15,386 bases of DNA from CALCMJ01 sp964475415 (lineage in GTDB: Bacteria > Bacteroidota > Bacteroidia > Chitinophagales > Saprospiraceae). The stretch lies in the NCBI GenBank assembly GCA_964475415.1, contig CAYYWZ010000084.1, forward strand, positions 1 through 15,386, given 5' to 3'. The stretch's first letter is position 1. Each line of letters opens with the position of its first letter. The notes under the pieces are model-generated. The model was not told the origin of the DNA. It saw only the letters and a program-made list of their open reading frames with translations, and made no database searches. The translations under genes were made by a program, and so were the position numbers. Below are positions 6,064 to 14,248 of this stretch, piece by piece.

Positions 6064-7158
6064 TTAAAGTTCTCTCCACCAATAATGTTTAGGTTCATAT
6101 ACTTCTAACTCTATAGACTCACCTATCCGCGGGATAATAAGTTCTATGTTATTTTGCCCAGTTACTTGTACCATTCTTTCTATAGGATCTCTCCAGTCAT
6201 GGGGTGCCAGAGAAAATGCTCCCCAGTGCATGGTAATCATTTTCTTCCCACCTAAATCTAAAAATGCTTGTGCGGATTCTTCCGGTGTCATGTGGTTCTC
6301 CTTCCACATATAGTGATACTGTCCACACTCCATCATGCATAAATCAAATGGACCATACTTCTCTCCTATTTCTTCGAATCCTCCAAAATATCCAGAGTCA
6401 CCGTTAAAAAACAAACTAAGTTCAGCAGTCTTTATCACCCAAGAACACCAAAGAGTTTTGTCTCTATCCGAAAAAGTTCTTCCGCTAAAATGCTGAGTAG
6501 GCGTAGCTGTCAGCTCTATTGATCCTAACTTCGTCTTACCCCACCAGTCTAACTCCGTTATCTTATTTTTGTCCACACCCCATTTTTCTAGATGAGCTCC
6601 CACTCCTAATGGTGTATAGAAATGTTTTACCTTATTTTTCAGTTTCTTGACAGTTCCAAAGTCTAGATGGTCATAATGATCGTGGGTATATATTACAGCA
6701 TCGATTTCAGGAAGATCTTTTGCCTTTATTGGAACATTTTTGTTGAATCTTCTAACAGCAAAAAACACCGGAGCTGCCGCTCGTCCAAGCATAGGATCTA
6801 ATAATATTTTCTTTCCATCTACTTCCAAAAGAAAAGCGGAATGACCAAACCAAGTCAATCGCATCTTACCCTTATAAGTCTCCGCAAAATCCTTTTTACT
6901 TCGCCTAATAAATGGGATGGCAACTTTGGGTTTCTTATCTACCTTACTGTTATTGGATTCCTGAATGAGCTTAGGCATTTTCGCAAAACTCATGTCTGCC
7001 CTTTTCCTATTTCTATTTCTAAATCTTCCCTTAACAAACTGAGGAGATTGCTCTAGCCGCTCTAATAATTCGCCTTGAACACTTGCTCCAAACAATGGTA
7101 ATTTCATATATAGAAAAACCGCTACAGGGAATAATAAAATAGCATAAAGTAAAATCAT
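6064..7158 (-). CDS. Membrane-anchored MBL-fold hydrolase, NAPE-PLD/UlaG-like
   Basis: A 364-residue metallo-beta-lactamase-fold protein. An N-terminal hydrophobic helix (MILLYAILLFPVAVFLYMKL) looks like an uncleaved anchor, followed by a basic linker (about 43-100). The hydrolase core starts at MRLTWFGHSAFLLEVDGKKILLDPML. The metal-binding HxHxDH is in YTHDHYDHLD (His159, His161, Asp163, His164). Further ligands are likely His223 (TQHFSGR), Asp254 (FNGDSGYFGGF) and His311 (MHWGAF). The WCSWVI and ECGQYHYMWKENHMTPEE segments are typical of the N-acylphosphatidylethanolamine phospholipase D-like and UlaG-like group. In mammals NAPE-PLD releases N-acylethanolamines; in bacteria the substrate of most members is unknown, so a phospholipid or phosphodiester substrate is only a guess. 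The gene lies 118 bp after the TlpA-like gene and 57 bp before the TTG alternative start of the next gene, so part of one transcript is plausible. Confidence 0.9.
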   Translation of the reverse strand: MILLYAILLFPVAVFLYMKLPLFGASVQGELLERLEQSPQFVKGRFRNRNRKRADMSFAKMPKLIQESNNSKVDKKPKVAIPFIRRSKKDFAETYKGKMRLTWFGHSAFLLEVDGKKILLDPMLGRAAAPVFFAVRRFNKNVPIKAKDLPEIDAVIYTHDHYDHLDFGTVKKLKNKVKHFYTPLGVGAHLEKWGVDKNKITELDWWGKTKLGSIELTATPTQHFSGRTFSDRDKTLWCSWVIKTAELSLFFNGDSGYFGGFEEIGEKYGPFDLCMMECGQYHYMWKENHMTPEESAQAFLDLGGKKMITMHWGAFSLAPHDWRDPIERMVQVTGQNNIELIIPRIGESIELEVYEPKHYWWREL

Positions 7159-7276
7159 AGTATAGCTAACACAGATATTAGCGTGAAGTTTTTATTAGAT
7201 GTCAAAGAAAAATATAAAGTGATTAATATCTGCATTTATTTTACATAAATAAAATACAGATTTAACCCAACTACCC

Positions 7277-8659
7277 TTAGATGTCTAGTTGCTTAAACAG
7301 GTCTAACAACTTAGGATCAGAAGGTCTAGGAGCATCTGCCTTTACTATATTGCCCTTGTCATCTATAAGTATAAACCGTGGAATTCCCTTGATGTTATAC
7401 TCTTTCACAACATCAGAACTCCAATCTTTGTCCGCCATAATCTGAGTTCCGCTCAAGGATTTATCTTCGACAAACTTTTTCCACTTGTCTGCATCTTTTT
7501 GTTCATCTATAGATATACTTACGAACGCTATGTTATCATCATGGTGGGATTTTTCTACTTCTTTAAGTGCTGGAATCTCTCGGATACAAGGGCCACACCA
7601 CGTTGCCCATACATCTACATATACATTTTTTCCTCTGAGACTAGAAATATCTATCTTCTCGCCATCTCGAGTATAGCCTGCAAAATCAGGAGCAGTTTTA
7701 CCAGATTTAAGATCTATCCATGGATCAACAACCGCTTTCATCTGGCCTAGCAAATACTTGTTTTTAGTAGCCTTTCTAAAAGATGCTATCTTGTCATCAA
7801 GACCGTCTATCCCTCCTCCAAAATCTATCAAACTTTCCATTTGTAAGAAGGTAAAATAATCTCTGTTCGTCTTGTTTGTAAAGACAGATGCCACCTTATC
7901 CAACTTAGCATTAAAATAATCTGTTGTTGATTCGAATTCTTCGTAATTAATATCTCTCCCTATGATCTGATCGCCTATCCTTCTACCCTCAGAAAAGCAC
8001 AGTAGGGACTCACTATTTAGATCTATACCTTCTACAAAATCATAATAGCCTTCTAGGAGTTCAGGATCATTCTCGTTCTGGTATTTGTAATAATCTGGAT
8101 AGAAAATTAGATCTGCTGCTTTCTTTGCCGACAATCGTTCTTTGATAACAGAGACAAACCTAGGATCTACTGTATTATCTTTTTGGATTTCATCAACCAA
8201 AGAAGTTAGTCCAGCATATTTTATAGTTAGTGAATCTAAGAATAATGCAGGCTCGTATTTAGAAAGGGGAAAAATGTCAAAGTCAGAATCAGCTTTTCTA
8301 TTTAACTCAGTATACTTCTGTAAATATCTATTCTCTGGAGAAAGCTCACCTGCAAAATCTAAGGTAAAAGAATCCTTGCTCGCGTTAGTAAGTCTTATCG
8401 CTTCTCCAGCTTTTACATAGGCATAAACTTTATTTTTATCCCCTATACTAATGATACTCGGCGAGGATAAATCTAGCTCTATAACTTCTCCTACACTTCT
8501 GCGTAAGGAGTCCGTAATACCTAATTGTATTTGATCTATTGGAATAAGATCGGTAGACAATTCAGTAAAATCCACGCTAATAGAAGACTTAGATTTCTCT
8601 CCACAATAACTAAAAACAAGGATAAGGAAGCCTAAAAGTAAGAAGGATAAATTTTTCAC
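7277..8659 (-). CDS. TlpA-like thioredoxin-fold lipoprotein
   Basis: A 460-residue predicted lipoprotein. MKNLSFLLLGFLILVFSYCGEK has a lipobox-like FSYC with Cys19. The start codon is GTG at 8659; no in-frame ATG fits the signal peptide better. Residues of about 45-110 form a beta-rich domain seen in Bacteroidota TlpA proteins (related to DUF4369). About 120-310 is a helical middle segment of unknown role. About 320-458 is an AhpC/TSA-TlpA thioredoxin domain: KTAPDFAGYTRDGEKI, the redox motif WATWCGPC (351-358, Cys355/Cys358), EIPALKEVEK, and KGIPRFILID with the cis-proline at 427. Such proteins are periplasmic-side disulfide reductases or part of oxidative-stress and cytochrome c maturation systems. 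The partner here is unknown. The cysteine-bearing lipoproteins encoded downstream are possible substrates, which is inference. Confidence 0.92.
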   Translation of the reverse strand: MKNLSFLLLGFLILVFSYCGEKSKSSISVDFTELSTDLIPIDQIQLGITDSLRRSVGEVIELDLSSPSIISIGDKNKVYAYVKAGEAIRLTNASKDSFTLDFAGELSPENRYLQKYTELNRKADSDFDIFPLSKYEPALFLDSLTIKYAGLTSLVDEIQKDNTVDPRFVSVIKERLSAKKAADLIFYPDYYKYQNENDPELLEGYYDFVEGIDLNSESLLCFSEGRRIGDQIIGRDINYEEFESTTDYFNAKLDKVASVFTNKTNRDYFTFLQMESLIDFGGGIDGLDDKIASFRKATKNKYLLGQMKAVVDPWIDLKSGKTAPDFAGYTRDGEKIDISSLRGKNVYVDVWATWCGPCIREIPALKEVEKSHHDDNIAFVSISIDEQKDADKWKKFVEDKSLSGTQIMADKDWSSDVVKEYNIKGIPRFILIDDKGNIVKADAPRPSDPKLLDLFKQLDI

Positions 8660-8799
8660 ATTTATATTTTTACTGAATATAAGATTAATAAATTCTTGTT
8701 ACACTATGTTCAGTTGTTATTGGCTACTTTATAGGTCTTATCTATGCATTTTGTCTTTACCCTTTCCATAAGTTGAGGTCAATCTATCCAAAGTAGATA

Positions 8800-9282
8800 T
8801 TAATTTTTCCAGTCCTCCATTTTTACTTTATTACCCAAACCATCTTTACGAACAGTAGGTGTAGCACCATCCATATTACTTTTGTAATATATTCTATTTC
8901 CTAATCCTTCCATTTCGATATTCGTAACCTGATCTACATAGACACGGTTTCTTATCCCTTCAATACTTATCCTATCAGCTCTTCCAGTTGCATAAACTGT
9001 ATTTCCCACACCTTCGACATTTATATTTTCGTTATTTAGGGATACAGTCTTTTCGAGTCCTACACCTTCAAACTTATGAGTCTGACCTACTTTCTTGGAA
9101 TCTCCAGCAGTTATACCATCCCAACTAATGTCTACTTCTGAATCAGCGTCACTTACCTGTATCCCTGATTCTCCTATTACGACGCTAGAGTCCTCTGTTT
9201 CAATTTTAATTTCTGCTTGATTATCTGTTTTGCAAGATGCTATAGCTATAAATAATAGAGAAACAAAGTAATAGTTTTTCAT
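8800..9282 (-). CDS. DUF3060-like repeat lipoprotein
   Basis: A 160-residue lipoprotein. The ATG at 9282 gives a compact type II signal peptide (MKNYYFVSLLFIAIASCKTD, lipobox IASC, Cys17). The in-frame TTG at 9321 would add 13 residues and is less likely. The C-terminal half carries four copies of a G-x-x-N-x-V/I-x unit: GVGNTVY (91-97), GIRNRVY (109-115), GLGNRIY (126-132) and GLGNKVK (148-154), spaced 17-22 residues apart. This is the pattern of DUF3060, which builds a small parallel beta-solenoid. The stretch before it (about 20-75) is acidic and rich in Asp, Glu and Ser. No catalytic motif is visible; a structural or ligand-binding surface protein is likely. It lies 140 bp before the TlpA-like gene on the same strand, with no obvious terminator between. 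Confidence 0.82.
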   Translation of the reverse strand: MKNYYFVSLLFIAIASCKTDNQAEIKIETEDSSVVIGESGIQVSDADSEVDISWDGITAGDSKKVGQTHKFEGVGLEKTVSLNNENINVEGVGNTVYATGRADRISIEGIRNRVYVDQVTNIEMEGLGNRIYYKSNMDGATPTVRKDGLGNKVKMEDWKN

Positions 9283-9638
9283 GTACTTTAATTTTGGTTT
9301 GAAGTTTATACAAAATAGCAATAATTAAAATGAGATGTTAGATAATTAGAGAAGAACCCAGAAATCGTCTACTGATATTGTTAGTAGATCTACAAATATT
9401 TAAGTGTATAGTAAAAGATAGACAGGGGAACTACTTCTTAGATAGTTCAGAATTAGTGTTCGAAAACATTCTGATTAAATTACAGTTATAGTAATTCAAC
9501 GACACATATTTTAGTAATACAATGAGAATTGATAAACATTTATTAATTTATGTCGACAAAATTCATTAGCTTTAAAATCTTTACTCAGAGTTAAATTTTA
9601 TTTAACATACATAAAATACTAATCTTTCAATTATACAG
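9283..9638. other. Divergent intergenic region between lipoprotein and fadN-like genes
   Basis: About 350 AT-rich bases with no gene that I can support. Besides the palindrome at 9576-9598 there is a 6-bp inverted repeat TCTACT/AGTAGA near 9369-9389, and GTTAAA/TTTAAC (9590-9606) overlapping the main operator. I could not identify a convincing match to the Bacteroidota promoter consensus (TTG then TAnnTTTG) on either strand. Confidence 0.6.
9576..9598 (+). promoter_or_regulatory. Putative fatty-acid-regulon operator upstream of the fadN-like gene
   Basis: An imperfect palindrome AATCTTTACT-CAG-AGTTAAATTT, 7 of 10 positions symmetric, centred 52 bp before the ATG at 9639. Bases 9583-9601 match the minus-strand sequence 14180-14162, upstream of the isomerase gene, at 18 of 19 positions, in the same orientation relative to each gene. 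A common regulator of beta-oxidation genes (for example a TetR-type FadR analogue) is inferred; no regulator gene is in the window. Confidence 0.6.
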
Positions 9639-12041
9639 ATGAAGTACAGATTACAAAAAGCAGCAGTTCTGGGTTCCGGTGTTATGGGAACGGGTATTGC
9701 CTGCCACTTAGCGAATATCGGAATGGATGTATTATTACTGGATATTATCCCTTTTGGAGCAAGTGAAGAAGAAAAGAAAAATCCGGTAGTCAGGAATAGT
9801 GTTGCTAACGGAGCATTAAAAAGTGCTTTAAAGAATAGACCTGCTGCATTGTATAACAAAAAATTTGCAAGTAGAATTACTACAGGTAATTTCGATGATG
9901 ATTTTGACAAAATAGCGGATGCAGACTGGATTATAGAGGTTGTTGTAGAACGACTAGATGTCAAAAGGCAAATTTTCGAAAAAGTAGAAAAACATAGAAA
10001 AGCAGGTTCACTAGTGAGTTCTAATACATCTAGTATTCCGATCAAAATGTTAGCGGAAGGTAGATCTGATGATTTCCAGCAGCACTTCTGTGGCACCCAT
10101 TTTTTTAATCCTCCAAGATACATGCGACTATTAGAGATTATTCCTCATGATAATAGCTCTCAGGATGTAATAGATTTCTTTATGCACTTCGGTGATGTCA
10201 ATTTAGGAAAGCAAACCGTATTATGTAAGGATACACCTGCCTTTATCGCAAACCGTATAGGAGTTATGTCTGGCTCTAAAATTTTTAATCTTACGGAGAA
10301 GTATGATATGACTATAGAGGAAGTAGACGCAATAACAGGTCCACTGATCGGTCGGCCTAAGACAGCTACTTATAGACTACAAGATTTAGTGGGAATAGAT
10401 ACAAGTGATAAGGTCAGTAAGTTTGTACTAGCTAATGTAAAAGATGATGAGTTTATAGATTCTCTAGATGGAAAAGCGGTTCCTAAGTTCATGGAGTTTC
10501 TTGTAGAGAATAAATTCTTAGGAAACAAAACAAAGAAAGGTTTCTACGAGCGTACAAACGAAAAGGACGAAAATGGAAAAAGAATTATCAACGCGCTAAA
10601 TCTAAAAACACTAGAATATGCACCAGCTGTAAAACCAAGACTAGCTGCAGTGGGTACAGCAAGGAAAATAGAATTGCTAGATAAGCGACTACAACATCTT
10701 GTAGATGGCGAAGAGCGAGAAAATAAATTTTTAAAAGAATACTTTGCGGCCTTACTTGCCTATAGTGCTAATAGGGTTCCAGAAATATCTGATGATATCT
10801 ACAGTGTAGATGACGCTATGAGAACAGGTTACGCTTGGGATTACGGTCCTTTTGAATATTGGGATTTTATTGGAATGGAAAAAGGGATGCAGATTATAAA
10901 GGACTGTGGAGAAAAAATTCCTCAATGGATTACAGATCTCAGCTCTAAGGGTATCTCATCTTTTTATAAGATGGAGGCAGGCAAAAAAATGGTCTATGAC
11001 TTCAATTCTTCAACTTACATTCCTGTACCTGGAACAGAAGACTTTATCTTCTTAGATGCAATTAGATCTAATAAGCCAATTATTAAAAATAGTGAGTGTA
11101 CTGTTCATGATATTGGTGATGGAGTTATGTGCGTAGAATTTACAAGTAAGAGTAATGCCATAGGAGAAGGTATAGGACAGGCAGTAGCGGAAGCTATAGA
11201 CTTAGCTGAGAAAGATGGCTGGAAGGGAATCGTTATCGGCAATAATGCTAAAAACTTTACCGTAGGAGCTAATCTTATGAATATAGGTATGATAGCAATG
11301 CAGAAAGACTTTGACAAGCTAGGCGAAATGGTTCATGGATTCCAGCAGGTCAACATGCGCATAAGAACTTGTAAGGTTCCTGTAGTTGTAGCTACTCAGG
11401 GTTATGTATTCGGTGGTGGATGCGAGATTTCTATGCACTGCGATGCTGGGGTTTATGCAGCAGAGTCCTACATTGGATTAGTAGAGGTAGGCGTAGGTCT
11501 TCTCCCAGGAGGAGGAGGAACTAAAGAGATGGCCTTAAGAGCATCTGACAAATTTTTCGAAGGTGATGTACAAATGCCTACACTTATAGAACATTTCAAA
11601 GCAATAGCTACAGCAGCAGTTTCTACTTCGGCTGCGGAAGGATTTACACATAATTACCTATTACCTGAAAGGGATCAAGTATCTGTAAACCAGCTTAGAA
11701 ATATTACACTAGCTAAAGAAAAGGTACTGGATCTAGCTAAAGACTACATTGCGCCTACACCTAGAATGGATGTAGAAGTACTTGGTAGAGCTGGATTATC
11801 GACCCTGTATTCTGCTATCAATGAATTTAGACTTGGAAATTATATGTCAGAATATGATGTAGAAATTGCACGTAAGGTAGCTTATGTAATGTGTGGAGGT
11901 GATCTCACAAGTTCTCAAAAAGTAAGCGAACAATATCTTCTAGATATAGAAAGAGAAGGTTTCCTAAGTTTACTAGGCAACCAAAAAACATTAGATAGAA
12001 TACAATATATGTTGGTCAATAATAAACCACTAAGAAACTAA
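9639..12041 (+). CDS. fadN: 3-hydroxyacyl-CoA dehydrogenase/enoyl-CoA hydratase bifunctional enzyme (FadN type)
   Basis: An 800-residue protein carrying two beta-oxidation activities. The dehydrogenase comes first, with the NAD-binding loop LGSGVMGTGIACHLA (11-25), SSNTSSIPI (127-135), GTHFFNPPRYMRLLEIIP (152-169; catalytic pair His154 and Glu166) and CKDTPAFIANRIG (196-208). The hydratase/isomerase-fold domain is C-terminal (about 480-800): FTVGANLMNIG (540-550) and FGGGCEISMH (591-600) form the oxyanion hole, and GLVEVGVGLLPGGGGT (613-628) holds catalytic Glu616, with Glu596 as the second acid. This dehydrogenase-then-hydratase order and length match Bacillus subtilis FadN and are the reverse of E. 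coli FadB. It hydrates 2-enoyl-CoA and oxidises the 3-hydroxyacyl-CoA with NAD. The thiolase gene follows after 52 bp, as in fadNA operons. Confidence 0.94.
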   Translation: MKYRLQKAAVLGSGVMGTGIACHLANIGMDVLLLDIIPFGASEEEKKNPVVRNSVANGALKSALKNRPAALYNKKFASRITTGNFDDDFDKIADADWIIEVVVERLDVKRQIFEKVEKHRKAGSLVSSNTSSIPIKMLAEGRSDDFQQHFCGTHFFNPPRYMRLLEIIPHDNSSQDVIDFFMHFGDVNLGKQTVLCKDTPAFIANRIGVMSGSKIFNLTEKYDMTIEEVDAITGPLIGRPKTATYRLQDLVGIDTSDKVSKFVLANVKDDEFIDSLDGKAVPKFMEFLVENKFLGNKTKKGFYERTNEKDENGKRIINALNLKTLEYAPAVKPRLAAVGTARKIELLDKRLQHLVDGEERENKFLKEYFAALLAYSANRVPEISDDIYSVDDAMRTGYAWDYGPFEYWDFIGMEKGMQIIKDCGEKIPQWITDLSSKGISSFYKMEAGKKMVYDFNSSTYIPVPGTEDFIFLDAIRSNKPIIKNSECTVHDIGDGVMCVEFTSKSNAIGEGIGQAVAEAIDLAEKDGWKGIVIGNNAKNFTVGANLMNIGMIAMQKDFDKLGEMVHGFQQVNMRIRTCKVPVVVATQGYVFGGGCEISMHCDAGVYAAESYIGLVEVGVGLLPGGGGTKEMALRASDKFFEGDVQMPTLIEHFKAIATAAVSTSAAEGFTHNYLLPERDQVSVNQLRNITLAKEKVLDLAKDYIAPTPRMDVEVLGRAGLSTLYSAINEFRLGNYMSEYDVEIARKVAYVMCGGDLTSSQKVSEQYLLDIEREGFLSLLGNQKTLDRIQYMLVNNKPLRN

Positions 12042-12093
12042 AATTAAAAAAAGTCAGATACTTCTAATAAGTAAAGACATAGAAAATAAAAAT

Positions 12094-13266
12094 ATGGAAG
12101 CGTATATTATAAAAGGATTCAGATCAGCTGTCGCAAAAGCAAAAAGAGGTGGCTTCAAAAATTATAGATCTGACGATCTAGCCGTAGATGTAATAAAACA
12201 TCTCGTTGCCTCTGTTCCCGATCTAGATCCTAAAATTGTAGACGATGTAATTGTAGGATGTGCTAATCCTGAGGGTGAGCAGGGACTGCAGGTAGGAAGA
12301 TTAATAGCTGCAAGAGCGCTAGGGCATGAGGTTCCTGGTATAACTATCAATAGATATTGTGCCTCTGGGCTAGAATCTATTTCCATGGCTGTGGGTAAGA
12401 TTAAAGCAGGCTTTGGTCATATATACATTGCTGGAGGAGCAGAGAGTATGAGTGTTATTCCAATGACAGGATACAAGCTCGCTCCTAGTTACAAAGCCAA
12501 TATGGAATATATCAATTACCATGTAGGTATGGGAGCCACTGCAGAAGCTGTAGCTTCAAAATATGATATTACAAGAGAAGATGCTGATGCTTTTTCTGTG
12601 CGTTCGCATGAAAGAGCTGCAGCTGCAATAGACGGAGGTAAATTCAAAGATGAGATCGTTCCTGTAACAGTAGAAGATGTCTATGTCAAAGACGGAAAGA
12701 GAGTAGAAAGTAGTCATGTTGTTGATACCGATGAAGGCGTAAGAAGATCTACCTCTATGGAGGGACTTGCAAGACTAAGAGCCGTATTCAAAAATGGAGG
12801 AATCGTAACAGCAGGAAATTCCTCTCAAACTTCAGACGGTGCAGCCTTTACAATTGTGATGAGTGAGGAGATGGTCAAACAACTAAATCTAGAACCTATA
12901 GCAAGACTTGTTTCTTGTTCAGTAGGAGGAGTAGATCCATTATATATGGGTATCGGTCCTTGTGCAGCTATACCGAAAGCTCTAAAGATAGCAGGCCTTA
13001 AATTACAAGATATACAACAGACAGAGCTTAACGAAGCCTTCGCTACTCAAGCACTAGCTGTAATAAGAACCATGGGATTAGATCCTGAAAATGTCAATGT
13101 AAATGGTGGTGCAATTGCACTAGGACACCCGCTAGGTTGTACTGGCGCAAAACTTACCATACAGCTACTTAATGAAATGAGAAGAAGAGATCAGAAATAC
13201 GGAATGGTGACTGCCTGCGTAGGTGGCGGTCAGGGAATTGCTGGAATATATGAGCGCTTGAGTTAG
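12094..13266 (+). CDS. fadA: Acetyl-CoA acyltransferase (3-ketoacyl-CoA thiolase)
   Basis: A 390-residue thiolase, full length for the family. NRYCASGLESI (86-96) holds the acyl-accepting Cys89; NGGAIALGHPLGCTGAK (337-353) holds His345; TACVGGGQG (373-381) holds the proton-shuttling Cys375. LNEAFATQAL (312-321) is the conserved NEAF motif. It cleaves 3-ketoacyl-CoA with CoA to acetyl-CoA and a shortened acyl-CoA, completing the cycle started by the FadN-type enzyme encoded 52 bp upstream. A biosynthetic acetoacetyl-CoA thiolase is less likely given the operon partner and the GEQGLQVGR segment typical of degradative thiolases. A strong terminator 23 bp after the stop ends the transcript. No acyl-CoA dehydrogenase gene follows, unlike Bacillus fadNAE. 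Confidence 0.95.
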   Translation: MEAYIIKGFRSAVAKAKRGGFKNYRSDDLAVDVIKHLVASVPDLDPKIVDDVIVGCANPEGEQGLQVGRLIAARALGHEVPGITINRYCASGLESISMAVGKIKAGFGHIYIAGGAESMSVIPMTGYKLAPSYKANMEYINYHVGMGATAEAVASKYDITREDADAFSVRSHERAAAAIDGGKFKDEIVPVTVEDVYVKDGKRVESSHVVDTDEGVRRSTSMEGLARLRAVFKNGGIVTAGNSSQTSDGAAFTIVMSEEMVKQLNLEPIARLVSCSVGGVDPLYMGIGPCAAIPKALKIAGLKLQDIQQTELNEAFATQALAVIRTMGLDPENVNVNGGAIALGHPLGCTGAKLTIQLLNEMRRRDQKYGMVTACVGGGQGIAGIYERLS

Positions 13267-13289
13267 TAGATAATTTACTAAAATATAAT

Positions 13290-13323
13290 AGTGAGCATTT
13301 CGTCAGAAGTACTCACTTTTTTT
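13290..13323 (+). terminator. Rho-independent terminator of the fadN-fadA transcript
   Basis: A 12-position stem, AGTGAGCATTTC against GAAGTACTCACT, with one mismatch and one G-U pair, a GTCA loop, and a run of seven T directly after. It lies 23 bp after the thiolase stop, in the 80 bp between convergent genes. Confidence 0.85.
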
Positions 13324-13346
13324 ATGTCAAAAATAAATCGCACACC

Positions 13347-14117
13347 CTACCCTTTCTTAGCCTTTAACATCGCAATAAACCATTCCATCTTAGTTCTAAC
13401 TTCAGGGCTCCACCATACTTTGATCGTTTCTTCTAGATCTTTGTCAGATCCCTCGAGAATATTATCTAGCAATGGTTTTCTGAGTTTTGCTTTTGTATTT
13501 ATAAGGATATTAGGATCAGCCTGTAGATAGTGTTTCATTCTAGATTCTGCGTGCAGCATTAGCTTGTCTTGTGGTACTACCTCATCTAATAGATTCGCAG
13601 CTAGAGCTTCATCATTGTTGAGCAATTTTCCTTCTAGAATATATTTGTAAGCAAGACTTCTGCCTAACCAAAAAGAATAAGCATTGATAAGATTATTTGT
13701 AATTTGCACATTGACAGCAACCTCATTGAGTCCTACTTTAAACTTATCGCCCTTAGCCATTATTCTATAATCTGCAGTGACAGCAATCACGGTTCCTCCT
13801 GCAGGAGAATGACCATTCAGTGCACAGATAAAAGGTTTAGTAAATCTTGCCAACTCTATATACATCGTTCCAAAAGAAATAAAGAAAGCTCTGATCTCCT
13901 CTTCATTATAATTATATAACTCTACCAAATCTAAACCCGCTGAAAACACATTATCCGTGCCTGTAAGAATAACACCTCTTATCTTATCGTCCGATTCTAT
14001 AGCTTTAAAAGAAGATCTGATCTCTTCTACTAAGTCCATGTTCAGCGCATTCACCTTTGGCCTATTCATCGTAAGAATAGAGTACATGTTTTTATCTGTT
14101 CTTTCTATATATCCCAT
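13347..14117 (-). CDS. Enoyl-CoA hydratase/isomerase family protein, probably delta3,delta2-enoyl-CoA isomerase
   Basis: A 256-residue crotonase-fold enzyme. VFSAGLDLVEL (57-67) and NGHSPAGGTVIA (101-112) form the oxyanion hole (around Ala60/Gly61 and Gly107). FKVGLNEVAV (126-135) carries Glu132, in the position of the single catalytic Glu of mitochondrial ECI1. The PAGG segment lacks the first acid found in hydratases (GGGCE type), so isomerisation of cis/trans-3-enoyl-CoA to trans-2-enoyl-CoA is more likely than hydration. That would feed unsaturated fatty acids to the FadN-type enzyme encoded on the facing strand. The gene converges on the thiolase gene and lies 131 bp after the phosphotransferase-like gene; a perfect palindrome in that space suggests its own regulated promoter. 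Fold assignment is very secure; isomerase specificity is moderate. Confidence 0.9.
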   Translation of the reverse strand: MGYIERTDKNMYSILTMNRPKVNALNMDLVEEIRSSFKAIESDDKIRGVILTGTDNVFSAGLDLVELYNYNEEEIRAFFISFGTMYIELARFTKPFICALNGHSPAGGTVIAVTADYRIMAKGDKFKVGLNEVAVNVQITNNLINAYSFWLGRSLAYKYILEGKLLNNDEALAANLLDEVVPQDKLMLHAESRMKHYLQADPNILINTKAKLRKPLLDNILEGSDKDLEETIKVWWSPEVRTKMEWFIAMLKAKKG

Positions 14118-14164
14118 AACGCAAAATAATAAAATACTAATTGCCAGAAGTAACTAATAGGATA

Positions 14165-14187
14165 AAATTTAACTCTAAGTTAAATTT
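14165..14187 (-). promoter_or_regulatory. Perfect palindromic operator upstream of the isomerase gene
   Basis: AAATTTAACT-CTA-AGTTAAATTT on the plus strand: perfect 10-bp arms with a 3-bp spacer. It is centred about 59 bp before the isomerase ATG at 14117. Its core matches the element upstream of the fadN-like gene at 18 of 19 positions. The symmetry and size fit a dimeric TetR- or GntR-type repressor site. It could also control read-through from the phosphotransferase-like gene upstream. Confidence 0.65.
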
Positions 14188-14248
14188 GCAAAGTAATAAA
14201 ACTAGACGCCTCAGATAATTTCTTAAATAATTGACAATGATTAAAAAC

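Noticed and set aside
9602..10123. Long open frame on the minus strand inside the fadN-like gene.
   Set aside because: It is the antisense shadow of the strongly conserved dehydrogenase domain and has no recognisable motif.
9611..14141. A 13-mer ATAAAATACTAAT occurs at 9611-9623 and 14129-14141, near both beta-oxidation starts.
   Set aside because: It is AT-rich and in opposite orientation relative to the two genes. A 13-base match between two points of a 15-kb AT-rich window is expected by chance.
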